DNA of 64,000 nt. Origin: Trebonia sp963822615 (lineage in GTDB: Bacteria; Actinomycetota; Actinomycetes; Streptosporangiales; Streptosporangiaceae). The stretch lies in contig CAWGIM010000016.1 of assembly GCA_963822615.1 (NCBI GenBank), positions 124,001 through 188,000 on the forward strand. Reading direction: 5' to 3'. The position numbers and the translations under genes are program-made. This document shows positions 26,701 through 34,903 of the stretch, piece by piece. Each line of letters starts with the position of its first letter. The first letter of the stretch is position 1. Below the pieces are notes generated by a model. That model was not told the DNA's origin. It did not search any database and was given only the letters and a program-made list of their open reading frames with translations.

Positions 26701-26769
26701 GCCGGCCCCGATCGGCGCCCAGCCGTCCGGCGACAGCACTTCGAGCGGTCCCAGGATGCGGAAACGCAT
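23728..26769 (-). CDS. AfsR/SARP-family transcriptional regulator (wHTH-BTAD-NB-ARC-TPR)
   Basis: This large regulator has 1013 residues, similar in size to Streptomyces AfsR. In order: an OmpR-like winged helix (MRFRILGPLEVLSPDG; GKWRSLLAALLLRRGQLVPTD; NLVSIYVHRLKKVIGD), a bacterial transcriptional activation domain to about residue 245, and a Pro/Ala-rich linker. An NTPase follows with Walker A NGAGGLGKTTLAVHA near residue 385 and Walker B-like RRVLILLDNAKDA, and then C-terminal TPR-like repeats (AINQLGF-type, GEVYSELGDLDAAAECY, GRVHLQQGRLDEAIARL). I chose ATG 26769, where the SARP homology begins. The frame stays open to a TTG at 26841. AfsR-type proteins activate secondary metabolism; the target here is unknown. 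It separates rplY from prs, so the pair with the repeat gene looks inserted. Confidence 0.9.
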   Translation of the reverse strand: MRFRILGPLEVLSPDGWAPIGAGKWRSLLAALLLRRGQLVPTDTLIDELWGDSPPGTANNLVSIYVHRLKKVIGDTGGQMLVYRAPGYLLRLDPGDVDIDQFESLAAAGRAALAADPRRAADLLGQALSLWRGPLLADVPPTPLVTRQADQTAELWLTTIEHRVEADLESGRADQVIPELRGLVAGHQLRERLWALLIRALDEAGRRAEALDVYAQARQVISDELGVDPGSELQALYAELLASDAAPARPAGRPRRPRAAPVPAAAGPDSPRDPAAATEAAPAAVADADKPEAEAAGSIAIGTFAEAALPGTPESLSAGPGAGQAGQQAAGFSPSMLRPAQLPADIGDFTGRTAHVEYLCGLLVAANSETSPGAVRIAVVNGAGGLGKTTLAVHAAHQVAAQFPDGQLYVDLLGASPQAAAPGEVLARFLRELGLEGDKIPVRDDERAALYRSALTGRRVLILLDNAKDAAQVRPLLPGSSSCAVLVTTRNRSADLAAMRFVDLDVLEDTEALALFSRIVGEERAAAEPDATAEVLVACAGLPLAIRICAARLAKRRQWPVATLAGRLRDQHRRLDELTTGDLAVRASFQVSYDSLQPSAGRTASGQVAPAQAFRLLGLWQGARISRAAAAALAGVPEDDIADALETLVDVNLLESPAPDRYRFHDLLRVYAIERAKAEETDAARDASVRRLLYWYLDTAQAAADTVSPTRYQVPRKPATPAPPPLAFAATDAALGWYDDERANIVAATRQAAEAGLHEVASRLPPTVFPLFNRRGNWADCVTTHRVAVSSAASAGDLAIEAWALNQLGFAQVSLGDREAFGHLERALSIRQESGDTRGEAQTAISIGEGHLRVRRAAADALPYLRRAIGLLEPMGAVSLRSVALNNLGEVYSELGDLDAAAECYQQALDIVRAIGGHWGGHMLHNLGRVHLQQGRLDEAIARLVEALAEHQAAGDLDGGAWALRHLGEAQAETGEGAAARASLTEALRIFEQVGNQEQVAATSALLAALPVG

Positions 26770-27161
26770 CAGGCCCGCCCGTCCGAACGCACGCGTTACC
26801 CCGCTCTCGGCAAACAACAAGTCCCGCTGCCGACTACTCAATCACGGCTCAAGTACACGGTAAATCGGAGGCGGCATGATGTGCGGTACTTGCGTCTTGT
26901 TTAGCGCAGAGTATAGCCGTCTATGTGTTTCCGTTACGGGCCGGACGGCAACATCGGGGCCTCCGGCCACGCAAGCCGCCGACGGCAGGCGGACGCCGCG
27001 ATTCGGCTCAATCCGGGCTTAATCGCCGGCTGGCATGCTCTGCTCAGCGCCGGAACGCAGCGGGGGCCGCGGGGGCCGTGAAAACGGTCCCCGCGACGCA
27101 ATTCAGGCCAGCCGAGCTGACGAACGGGACCCAGGGGTGGCCGGTCCCGGACGTCACAGAA
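26770..27161. promoter_or_regulatory. Non-coding gap with likely promoter of the SARP gene
   Basis: This stretch of nearly 400 bp upstream of the SARP-like regulator holds no convincing gene. On the minus strand there is a good -10 box TATACT at 26910-26915 with a weak -35 region 17 bp earlier, predicting a leader of about 130 bases. The left part is AT-richer than the surroundings. The prs terminator hairpin lies just to the right of this gap. Confidence 0.4.
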
Positions 27162-27199
27162 GCCCCGTCCCGCCAATCCGGGGAATGGCGGGGCGGGGC
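27162..27199 (-). terminator. Intrinsic terminator-like hairpin after prs
   Basis: Left arm GCCCCGTCCCGCCA and right arm TGGCGGGGCGGGGC form a 14-bp stem with one G-U pair and a 10-base loop. It begins 16 bp after the prs stop codon on the minus strand and is followed by a short T-rich TTCTGT. It is well placed to stop prs transcription before the SARP gene. Confidence 0.7.
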
Positions 27200-27215
27200 C
27201 CTGTTTCCCCGCTCC

Positions 27216-28193
27216 TCAGCTCTGGCCGTCGAACAGGCTGGTGACCGATCCGTCGTTGAATACCTCGTTAATCGCCCGGGCGATCAACGGCGCGATGGAC
27301 AGCACGGTCAGCTTGTCGAATTGCTTTTCCTGCGGCACCGGCAGGGTGTTAGTGATCACGATCTCGCTGATCCGCGAGTTCTTCAGCGTGTCGACGGCCG
27401 GCCCGGACAGCACGCCGTGGGTGGCCGCGACGATCACCCGCTCGGCCCCCTGCTCGAACAGCGCGTCCGCCGCCTTCACGATCGTCCCGCCGGTGTCGAT
27501 CATGTCGTCGACCAGGATGCAGGTGCGCCCCTTGACGTGCCCGACGACCTCGTTCACCTTGACCTGGTTGGGCACATCGGGGTCGCGCCGCTTGTGGATG
27601 ATGGCGAGCGGGGTGCCCAGCCGGTTAGTCCACATCTCGCACACCCGGACCCGGCCCGCGTCCGGCGCCACCACCGTCACGTTGCGCACGTTGAGCTTGC
27701 CCTCCAGGTACCCGGCCAGGATCGGCAGCGCGAACAGGTGGTCGACCGGCCCGTCGAAGAAGCCCTGGATCTGCGCGGTGTGCAGGTCGACCGACATCAG
27801 CCGGTCAGCCCCCGCGGTCGCGAACAGGTCAGCGATGAGCCGCGCGGTGATCGGCTCGCGGCCCCGGCTCTTCTTGTCCTGCCTGGCGTAGCCGAAGAAC
27901 GGCATGACCACGGTGATCCGCTTGGCCGACGCCCGCTTGAGCGCGTCGACCATGATGAGCTGCTCCATGATCCACCGGTTGACCGGCGAGGTATGGCTCT
28001 GCAGCACGAACGCGTCGCAGCCGCGGACCGACTCAAGGAACCTGACCATGATCTCGCCGTTGGCGAAGTCGTACAGCCGGGACGGGGCCGGCTCGATCCC
28101 CATGCAGTCGGCCACCTCGGCGGTGAGCTCGGGGAACGCCCGCCCGCCGAGCAACACCATCTTCTTCTGGCTGGGCGCCGTCATGCCGCTCAC
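27216..28193 (-). CDS. prs: Ribose-phosphate pyrophosphokinase
   Basis: This enzyme makes phosphoribosyl diphosphate from ribose 5-phosphate and ATP, feeding nucleotide, His and Trp synthesis. It is 325 residues. Diagnostic stretches are YDFANGEIMVRFLESVRG, FGYARQDKKSRGREPITARL, the metal site DLHTAQIQGFF, and the PRPP motif VDDMIDTGGTI. The GTG start (VSGMTAPSQKKMVLLGG) was kept; the ATG three codons later is also possible. It is 40 bp downstream of glmU in the usual order. Confidence 0.95.
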   Translation of the reverse strand: MSGMTAPSQKKMVLLGGRAFPELTAEVADCMGIEPAPSRLYDFANGEIMVRFLESVRGCDAFVLQSHTSPVNRWIMEQLIMVDALKRASAKRITVVMPFFGYARQDKKSRGREPITARLIADLFATAGADRLMSVDLHTAQIQGFFDGPVDHLFALPILAGYLEGKLNVRNVTVVAPDAGRVRVCEMWTNRLGTPLAIIHKRRDPDVPNQVKVNEVVGHVKGRTCILVDDMIDTGGTIVKAADALFEQGAERVIVAATHGVLSGPAVDTLKNSRISEIVITNTLPVPQEKQFDKLTVLSIAPLIARAINEVFNDGSVTSLFDGQS

Positions 28194-28232
28194 CGCGTAC
28201 TGGTCTCCCTCAGGCCTTACCGGCCGTGTGAC

Positions 28233-29666
28233 TTACTGAGATTTTCCCGAACGGGAGCGCTGCGCTGCCTCCGCCGACCGCGTCTGCTCCCGGTTGCGGA
28301 GCACCCACCCGTCCGAGTTGTGCTGACGCCCTCGCGCTACCCCGAGATCGCCAGCCGGCACATCTTCGCCGATGGCCGACCCGGCCGCGGTATAGGCCCC
28401 GTCGCCGATGTTAACCGGTGCCACGAGCACCGTGTTGCTGCCCACGAAGGCATTCTGGCCGACCTCGGTGTGGTTCTTGTGCACGCCGTCGTAGTTGGCG
28501 AAGATCGTGCCCGCGCCGATATTCGCCCCGGCGCCGATGGTGGCGTCGCCCACGTAGGTCAGGTGCGGCACCTTGGCCCCGCTGCCCACGCTCGACTTCT
28601 TGATCTCCACGTAGGCGCCGATGTGGGCGTCGGCGGCGATGCTGGTCTCCGGCCGGAGGTAGGCGAACGGGCCGACGGTGGCCCGCGGGCCGACCTCGGC
28701 CTGGCGGCTGACCACGTGCAGCAGCACCGCCTCCTCGCCCACGGTGGTGTCGGCGAGCAGGCAGCCGGGCCCGATCCTGGCCCCCTGACCGATCTCGGTG
28801 GCGCCCTCAAGCTGCGTCTGCGGGCCGATCTCGGCGTCCTGGCCGATCGTGACGGTGACGTCGACCCAGCTCGACCCGGGGTCAACGAAGGTGACGCCCG
28901 CCCGCATCCACTCCCGCAGCAGCCGGTCGTTGAGCGCCCGGCGCACCTGCGCCAGCTGCACCCGGTCATTGACCCCGGCGACCTCGCCCGCGTCGGCGGC
29001 GAGCATCGTCCCCACCGGGTGCCCGTCGCGGCGCAGGATGTCCACCACGTCGGTCAGGTACTCCTGCTGCTGGTCGTTGTCGGTCGTCACCCGCTTGATC
29101 GCGTCGGCCAGCAGCGCGCCGTCGAAGGCGTAGCAGCCGGAGTTGTACTCGTCGATGGCGCGCTCGTCCGTCGTCGCGTCGCGTTCCTCCACGATGCGCA
29201 GGAACGCCCCGGACTGGTCGCGGACGATCCGCCCGTAGCCGGCCGCGTCACCGCGCGCGCTCAGCACGGTGACCGCGTTCCCGCATTCGCGGTGCTGGTC
29301 GACCAGCTGCCGCAGCGTCGCGCCGCGCAGCAGCGGCATGTCCGCGTAGCTGACCACCACCGTGCCGGGCATCGCACCGACCGACTCGACCACCATCCGC
29401 ACCGCGTGGCCAGTGCCGAGCTGCTGATCCTGGACGACGATCGCCGCCTGCGGGGCGGCCGCCAGTGCGGCCGCGCCAACCTGCTCCCTGGCGTGACCGA
29501 CCACGACCACCAGCCGCTGCGGGCTCAGCTCGTCCGCCGCCGCCAGCGCGTGGCCGAGCAGCGTCCGCCCGGCCAGCGGGTGCAGCACCTTCGGGGTGCG
29601 GGACTTCATCCGGCTGCCCTCGCCGGCGGCCAGGATCACCACCGCGGCCGGGGACGTATCACTCAC
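28233..29666 (-). CDS. glmU: Bifunctional N-acetylglucosamine-1-phosphate uridyltransferase / glucosamine-1-phosphate acetyltransferase
   Basis: GlmU makes UDP-GlcNAc for peptidoglycan. It has about 477 residues. The N-terminal nucleotidyltransferase motif AAVVILAAGEGSRMKSRTPKVLHPLAG and QQLGTGHAV are followed by EYNSGCYAFDG and the C-terminal left-handed beta-helix (hexapeptide repeats such as IGAYVEIKKSSVGSGAKVPH, and GAGTIFANYDGVHKNHTEVG). The GTG at 29666 (VSDTSPAAVV) best matches relatives. An ATG at 29678 is immediately preceded by GAGGAG and is an alternative. Frame open further upstream is not coding-like. The 290-bp gap to the next gene upstream shows nothing recognisable. Confidence 0.93.
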   Translation of the reverse strand: MSDTSPAAVVILAAGEGSRMKSRTPKVLHPLAGRTLLGHALAAADELSPQRLVVVVGHAREQVGAAALAAAPQAAIVVQDQQLGTGHAVRMVVESVGAMPGTVVVSYADMPLLRGATLRQLVDQHRECGNAVTVLSARGDAAGYGRIVRDQSGAFLRIVEERDATTDERAIDEYNSGCYAFDGALLADAIKRVTTDNDQQQEYLTDVVDILRRDGHPVGTMLAADAGEVAGVNDRVQLAQVRRALNDRLLREWMRAGVTFVDPGSSWVDVTVTIGQDAEIGPQTQLEGATEIGQGARIGPGCLLADTTVGEEAVLLHVVSRQAEVGPRATVGPFAYLRPETSIAADAHIGAYVEIKKSSVGSGAKVPHLTYVGDATIGAGANIGAGTIFANYDGVHKNHTEVGQNAFVGSNTVLVAPVNIGDGAYTAAGSAIGEDVPAGDLGVARGRQHNSDGWVLRNREQTRSAEAAQRSRSGKSQ

Positions 29667-29970
29667 GGGTAAACGCATCTCCTCGGTTATCGCGCCGAAC
29701 ACCGATGTGGCCACGGTCCCGGGGCAACGCCCTCCGGCCGGGACCTTCGTACCCCGAAGCCCGCCTTTACGCGCGGACGCGGAACGACAGGCACTTGTTA
29801 CCCGCCTATTACCGGCAGGATACCTGCCGACGTCGGCCGGGGCACGGGGCTGGTCAGAGGCACCGGGCGGGAAGACCGCGAGGCGGCGCCCGCAGGACCC
29901 GCATCCGGTACCGCGCATGCGCCGCGCCGGACGTGCCATGGGGCGGGACGCCACCCGCTGGCTGGAAATC

Positions 29971-31795
29971 TTAGCCCGATACGCCCGGTTTGCCGGCCGG
30001 GCGCGACGTGTCTTCCGCCACGTCAGGTACCACCAGCTCGCTCGGCCCGAACCCGCCCTCGCCCGCCGTCGCGGCCAGCTCGGAGCCGAGCGACTCGGAC
30101 GCCCCCGCCCGGGGCCGGCGGCCGGTCAGCGCCGAGGCGACCGCGGCGACGACGCAGCAGGCGACGGCGAACCCGAAGGCGATGCCGATGCCGCTGTGGA
30201 ACGGGGCGGTGATCAGGTTGGGGAAGAACTGGCGACCGGTCACGAAGGCGGAATGGGCCGGGCTCAGTCGCGCCAGGGCCGGCCCGAGCAGCTGCTGCAT
30301 CGGGTTGAAGCCGAGGAAGGCCGCGAACAGCACCCCGATCGGCGGCAGGTGCGAGATCGTCGCCGCCGACGCCGACGGCACCCCCTGCGCGGTCAGCCCG
30401 GAGAAAAGGCTGTGCGGCAGCGAGCCGGCCAGGCCGGTCACCATCAGCGAGAAGAAGACGCCGATGGACAGCACCCCGGCCGAGTTCTGGAAGGTGGCGA
30501 TCATCCCGCCCGCCGCCCCGCGGGCGTCAGCCGGCACCGCGTTCATCATCGAGGCCCGGTTGGGCGAGGCGAACAGGCCTGAGCCGAAGCCGTTGACCGC
30601 GATGAGGATCGCGAACAGCCAGTACGGGAAGTTCACCGGGATGAAGGCGAGGGCGAGGAAGGTGACCGCCGCCAGCAGCGACCCGCCGATGGTGAACGCC
30701 TTGGACCCCATCCGGTCGGACAGGATGCCGGACAGCGGGGCCGACAGCAGGAAGCCGACGGTGATCGGGACCAGGTAGATGCCCGCCCACAGCGGGGTCT
30801 GGCTGTAGCTGTACCCGTGCAGCGGCAGCCAGATGCCCTGCAGCCAGATGATGAGCATGAACTGCATGCCGCCGCGGCTCATAGCGAGCGCCAGGTTCGC
30901 GATGTTTCCCCAGGTGAACGCCCGGATCTTGAACAGCGAGATGCGGAAAAGGGGCTCCGCCACGTGCTTCTCGACGAACACGAAGGCGACCAGCAGCGCC
31001 GCGCCGCCGATCAGCCCGGCCAGCACCAGGGGGTTGGTCCAGCCCATCGCGCTGGTCCCGTACGGCTGCAGGCCGTAGGTGATGGCGACCAGGATGGCGA
31101 CCAGGCCGACGCCGAACAGGATGTTGCCCCACCAGTCCATCTTCGCGCGCCTGCGCTCCCCCACGTCGCGCAGCATGAAGTAGGCCCAGACGGTGCCGAA
31201 CAGCGCCGATCGGGGCGGAGATCAGGAAGACCAGGTGCCAGTTGGCCGGGCCGAGCACGCCGCCGAGGATGAGGCCGACGAACGAGCCGGCGATGACCGC
31301 GATCGAGTTCAGGCCGAGCGCGGTGCCGCGCTGGTTAGCCGGGAACGCGTCGGTGAGGATGGCGGTGGAGTTCGCGAACAGGAACGAGCCGCCGATGCCC
31401 TGCACGACCCGCCAGAGGATCAGCCACAGGGCCGCGGCCGAGCCGTGCATCCAGGTCACGGTGAGGAAGATCGACGCGACCGAGAAGATCGCGAAGCCCA
31501 TGTTCCACATCCGCACCCGGCCGTACATGTCCCCCAGCCGGCCGAACGACACCACAAGCACCGCGGTGACGACCATGAACCCCATGAACATCCACAGCAG
31601 GTAGCTGGTGTTACCGGGGCCGAGCGGGTCGAGGCCGATGCCGTGGAAGATGTCCGGCAGCGAGATCAGCACGATCGACGAGTTGATCGTCACCATCAGC
31701 ACGCCGAGGGTGGTGTTCGACAACGCGATCCACTTGTAATGCGGCCCGAGCGGGCGAGCAGACCGCCCGGGAACGCTCGCGGAAGTACCCGTCAT
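29971..31795 (-). CDS. DHA2-type MFS drug exporter (frame broken near 31204)
   Basis: This is a proton-driven major facilitator exporter of the 14-helix DHA2 (EmrB/QacA) group. The N-terminal part (ATG 31795) shows NSSIVLISLPDIFHGIG, motif A GRLGDMYGRVRMW and motif C-like GSFVGLILGGVLGPANWHLVFLISAPIGA. The frame then changes to LFGTVWAYFMLRDVGERRR and continues to the C-terminus with SGILSDRMGSKAFTIGG. Two bases missing from a GCGC tract at 31201-31207 (or one extra) would restore APIGALFGTVWAYF, for a protein of about 608 residues. As written the gene is interrupted. Substrate is unknown. A palindrome upstream suggests local repression. Confidence 0.85.
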
Positions 31796-31852
31796 GGACG
31801 GAAATGCCCCCCACCTGGTCAGAAAGGCTTACGGAAGGTTGCCGGCAAGATC

Positions 31853-31867
31853 GTTAAGTTGCTTAAC
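31853..31867. promoter_or_regulatory. Palindromic operator candidate upstream of the MFS exporter
   Basis: GTTAAG-TTG-CTTAAC is a perfect 6-base-arm inverted repeat 58-72 bp upstream of the exporter start, in the AT-richer gap between the exporter and the divergent HTH gene. It resembles MarR/TetR-type sites, but no matching regulator adjoins it except possibly the broken HTH gene. Confidence 0.55.
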
Positions 31868-31980
31868 CCAAACCAAAGATAACTCACCGGAGCCCGCCTC
31901 CACATAGCGCCGAGGCCGAAATCACGCTCCCGCCGGGTGTCTTATCCGAAAATGTCAGACTGTTTATGTAGCATTAGAAC

Positions 31981-32811
31981 ATGGTGACTAGATCAGCAGA
32001 CCCCGCATTCCGCGAGCAGGCAATCGCCCTGCGCCGCGCGGGCAAGTCCGTCCGGCAGATCAAGGACGCGCTCGGCCCGGTCGGTAGCCGCACGCTCAGC
32101 GCGGCCCTCAGAGGGCACCCCGCCCGCCGAATGGACGCGCCGCCCGAACGCCAAGGACGAGCTGCGCGAGCGGGCCCGCCAGCTGCGCCTGGCGGGGGCT
32201 TCCTACAACGAGATCCGGGCCGAGCTAGGCGTCTCCAAGAGCTCGGTCTCGCTCTGGGTGCGCGACCTGCCGGTTCCCGAGCGGGCTCAGTACGTCCTCA
32301 ACGAACGGCGGCAGTCTGGGCTTCGCCGGTATCACGAGTCCCGGGCGGCACAGCGTTCCGCCGAGACCGCCGCGGCAACGGCCGAGATCGGCGAGCTGAG
32401 CAATCGGGAGCTGCTCATCGCCGGCGCGGTCGCTTACTGGTGCGAGGGCTCCAAGAGCAAGCCCTACCGCCACTGCCACCGGGTGATCTTCATGAACAGC
32501 GATCCCGGGCTGATCAGGTTCTTCCAGCGGTTCCTGGCTGCGGCCGGGGTCGGCCGGGAGGATCTGATCTCTCAGTCTCAGCATCCACGAAAGCGCGGAC
32601 GTCGCGGCCGCCCAGCGAATTCTGGACCGAGGTCACCGGCGTGCACCCGAGCCAGTTCAGGGCCGCGAACCTGAAGCGCCACAACCCGAAAACGGTGCGG
32701 AAGAACGTGGAGGAGGACTACCACGGCTGCCTGCGGGTAGCGGTCCGTAACAGCGCGGAGCTGTACCGGAAAATCGAGGGCTGGGCCGCGGCCGCCATGA
32801 CCAGGGAATGA
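31981..32811 (+). pseudogene. Actinobacterial HTH DNA-binding protein, broken by three +1 frameshifts
   Basis: The gene starts ATG at 31981 (MVTRSADPAFREQAIALRRAGKSVRQIKDALG), a resolvase-like HTH N-terminus. It then shifts frame near 32116, continuing TPPAEWTRRPNAKDELRERA and GASYNEIRAELGVSKSSVSLWVRDLP, a second HTH. The middle SNRELLIAGAVAYWCEGSKSKPYR is well conserved in a family I know from actinobacteria. Further shifts lie near 32570 (to IHESADVAAAQR) and near 32618 (to FWTEVTGVHPSQFRAANLKRHNPKT, ending EGWAAAAMTRE). Each shift equals one extra base, so the third returns to the original frame. Restored, it would be about 276 residues. Function is unknown beyond DNA binding. It is either a decaying gene or a cluster of sequence errors. 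Confidence 0.75.
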
Positions 32812-32827
32812 CCCGAACCTAATTAGG

Positions 32828-32898
32828 CTCCCGGGGAAGGATTCGAACCTCCGTAAAGTGAGCCAAAGTCACTTGTCCTACCACTAGACGACCCGGGA
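32828..32898 (-). tRNA. tRNA-Gln (anticodon TTG)
   Basis: Read on the minus strand the sequence folds as a full cloverleaf: acceptor TCCCGGG/CCCGGGA, D arm GTCTAGTGGTAGGAC, anticodon stem AGTGA/TCACT with loop CTTTGGC (anticodon TTG, reads CAA), and T arm GGAGG-TTCGAAT-CCTTC with one G-U pair. The 3' CCA is not encoded (CCT follows). Streptomyces-type genomes carry a tRNA-Gln near glmU, so its position fits conserved order. Confidence 0.95.
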
Positions 32899-33045
32899 TC
32901 GCCAACTTAACTGTACCGGGAACCGAGCCGACCGCGCTCCTGTCGAGCGTCGCCCGGAAGCATGACCTGAGCCAGCCTGGGTAGCCGCTCTACACGCCGC
33001 CTTCACCTGGGAATATTGAAGAATTCACCTGGGAACCTTGCGCAA

Positions 33046-33077
33046 CCTACGGTTTCGTAGGCTACGGTTACGTAAGC
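33046..33077. promoter_or_regulatory. Tandem palindromic operators upstream of the desaturase
   Basis: CCTACGGTTTCGTAGG (33046-33061) is a perfect inverted repeat with 6-base arms. The adjacent GCTACGGTTACGTAAGC (33061-33077) contains TACG-GTTA-CGTA. Their centres are 15 bp apart and they end about 45 bp before the desaturase ATG, next to a TATAAG hexamer at 33079-33084. TetR-family regulators bind sites of this form, and a TetR gene follows the desaturase, so autoregulation of the operon is likely. Confidence 0.75.
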
Positions 33078-33120
33078 GTATAAGGCAACCGCCTGCGGGC
33101 GCCTCAGCTCAGGGGAGAAC

Positions 33121-34227
33121 ATGCCAAGGACAACAGACGCACTCCAGGAAGCCAGCGTGCTCGCCCCCGGCGAGGACACCGCGCTCTCGCTCGACCCGGG
33201 CGCGGCGCCGCTGCTGCGCAAGTCGCTCCCGGAGATCGACGAGGAACCGATGTCCCGGGCGCAGCAGCTGCTGGTCGGCATCTTCGTCTTCGTCCCGATG
33301 CTGGCGCTGCTGGCGGCGATCCCGTTCGCCTGGGGCTGGGGGCTGAACTGGCACGACCTCGTGATCGGGGCCGTCTTCTACTGGGTATCCGGCCTCGGCA
33401 TCACCGTCGGCTACCACCGGTACTTCACGCACAGCTCGTTCAAGGCCAAGACCGGGCTGCGGGTGGCGCTGGCGGTCGCGGGCAGCCTCGCGCTCGAGGG
33501 GCCGGTCGTCACCTGGGTGGCCGACCACCGGCGGCACCACAAGTACAGCGACAAGGAAGGCGACCCGCACTCGCCCTGGAAGTACGGCGACGACGCCAAG
33601 GCCCTGGCCAAGGGGCTGCTGTGGGCGCACGTGACCTGGCTGTTCGACCCCAACCAGACCTCGCAGGAGAAGTTCGCGCCCGACCTGCTGGCCGACCGGA
33701 AGATCCACACCGTGAACCGGCTGTTCCCCGCCATCGTCGCGTTCACGCTGCTCGCGCCCGCGGTGATCGGCGGCTTCTGGACCACCGGGGCCGGCGTCTG
33801 GTCCTGGCACGCCGCCATCGAGGCCTTCTTCTGGGCCAGCCTGGTCCGGGTCACCCTGCTGCACCACGTCACCTGGTCGACCAACTCGATCTGCCACACC
33901 TGGGGCAACACCGACTGGCAGTCCCGCGACCGCTCGGTCAACGTCGCCTGGCTGGCCATCGCGTCGTTCGGCGAGTCCTGGCACAACCTGCACCACGCCG
34001 ACCCGACCTGCGCCCGGCACGGCGCCCTCAAGGGCCAGATCGACCAGTCCGCCCGGGTGATCCAGTGGTTCGAGAAGCTCGGCTGGGCCTCCAACGTGCG
34101 CTGGCCGGACGAGGCACGGCTGAACGCCAAGCGGGCCGGCGACCAGACGCGCAGCCTCAGCGGGATCACCAAGCGTAACGAACAGGCGAACAACACGGTA
34201 AACGAAGCAGACAAGGCGGCGGCGTAA
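33121..34227 (+). CDS. Acyl-CoA (stearoyl-CoA type) delta-9 desaturase
   Basis: This membrane di-iron fatty acyl desaturase has 368 residues. The three histidine boxes are present: HRYFTH near residue 98, HRRHHKYSDKEGDPHSPW near 137, and SWHNLHHADPTCARHGA near 285. An additional conserved His lies in LHHVTWSTNSICHTWG. Hydrophobic pairs at residues 49-90 and 200-240 fit four membrane spans. It would insert a double bond into membrane acyl chains, with electrons from a ferredoxin or rubredoxin system not seen here. A TetR regulator follows 16 bp later and tandem operators precede the gene. Confidence 0.92.
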   Translation: MPRTTDALQEASVLAPGEDTALSLDPGAAPLLRKSLPEIDEEPMSRAQQLLVGIFVFVPMLALLAAIPFAWGWGLNWHDLVIGAVFYWVSGLGITVGYHRYFTHSSFKAKTGLRVALAVAGSLALEGPVVTWVADHRRHHKYSDKEGDPHSPWKYGDDAKALAKGLLWAHVTWLFDPNQTSQEKFAPDLLADRKIHTVNRLFPAIVAFTLLAPAVIGGFWTTGAGVWSWHAAIEAFFWASLVRVTLLHHVTWSTNSICHTWGNTDWQSRDRSVNVAWLAIASFGESWHNLHHADPTCARHGALKGQIDQSARVIQWFEKLGWASNVRWPDEARLNAKRAGDQTRSLSGITKRNEQANNTVNEADKAAA

Positions 34228-34243
34228 CCGCGATGATGCTCTG

Positions 34244-34858
34244 GTGACCGACCAGTCCCCCAAAGCCAGCCGAAGGCGCATGACCGGCCAGCAGCGGCGG
34301 CAGCAACTGCTCGACATCGGGCGGCGGCTGTTCGCCGAGCGGGGATTCGAGGGCACCTCCATCGAGGAGATCGCCGCCCAGGCAGGCGTGTCCAAGCCGG
34401 TCGTGTACGAGCACTTCGGCGGCAAGGAAGGCCTGTACGCGGTGGTGGTGGACCGTGAGGTGGAGCGGCTCACCGCGGCGGCGATGGTGCTGCTTGAGCG
34501 GCCGTACACCAAGCCCAAGTTCGAGGCGGCGGCGGTCTCGCTGCTGCGCTACATCGAGGAGAACGCCGACGGTTTCCGTATCCTGGTGCGCGACTCGAGC
34601 CCGGGATCAGGCAACGGCACCTACGGCACCCTGCTGGCCGACATCGCCGGCCAGGTGGACAACATCATGGCCGACTTCCTCACCTCGCGGGGCCGGGACC
34701 CGGGCCTGGCCCCGATGTACTCGCAGATGATGGTGGGCATGGTCGCGTTCACCGGGCAGTGGTGGCTGGACGCGCGCAAGCCCAGGCTGGAAGTGGTCGC
34801 CGCCAACCTCATCGACCTCGCCTGGAATGGCCTGGCCGAGCTGGACCCGCTGACCTAG
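34244..34858 (+). CDS. TetR-family regulator, probable repressor of the desaturase operon
   Basis: This TetR-type protein has 204 residues and a GTG start (protein begins MTDQSPKASRRRMTGQQRRQQLLD). The HTH reads GTSIEEIAAQAGVSKPVVYEHFGGKEGLYAVVV, typical of the family. The C-terminal ligand domain is WLDARKP-type, seen in actinobacterial regulators of fatty acid genes. It lies 16 bp downstream of the desaturase on the same strand. With the two palindromes upstream of the desaturase, this suggests that it senses acyl-CoA composition and controls its own operon. The ligand is inference. Confidence 0.88.
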   Translation: MTDQSPKASRRRMTGQQRRQQLLDIGRRLFAERGFEGTSIEEIAAQAGVSKPVVYEHFGGKEGLYAVVVDREVERLTAAAMVLLERPYTKPKFEAAAVSLLRYIEENADGFRILVRDSSPGSGNGTYGTLLADIAGQVDNIMADFLTSRGRDPGLAPMYSQMMVGMVAFTGQWWLDARKPRLEVVAANLIDLAWNGLAELDPLT

Positions 34859-34903
34859 CCAGGCAGGCGCGCCTAGCCGGGCAGGCGCGGCCGGGCCGGG
34901 CGG

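Noticed and set aside
26934..27176. An 80-codon minus-strand open frame in the gap upstream of the SARP gene.
   Set aside because: It overlaps the prs terminator hairpin, has Arg/Pro-rich content without motifs and no ribosome-binding site.
32820..32900. tRNA-Gln as an attachment site of an integrated element.
   Set aside because: No integrase, no direct repeat of the tRNA 3' end and no phage genes are visible on either side.
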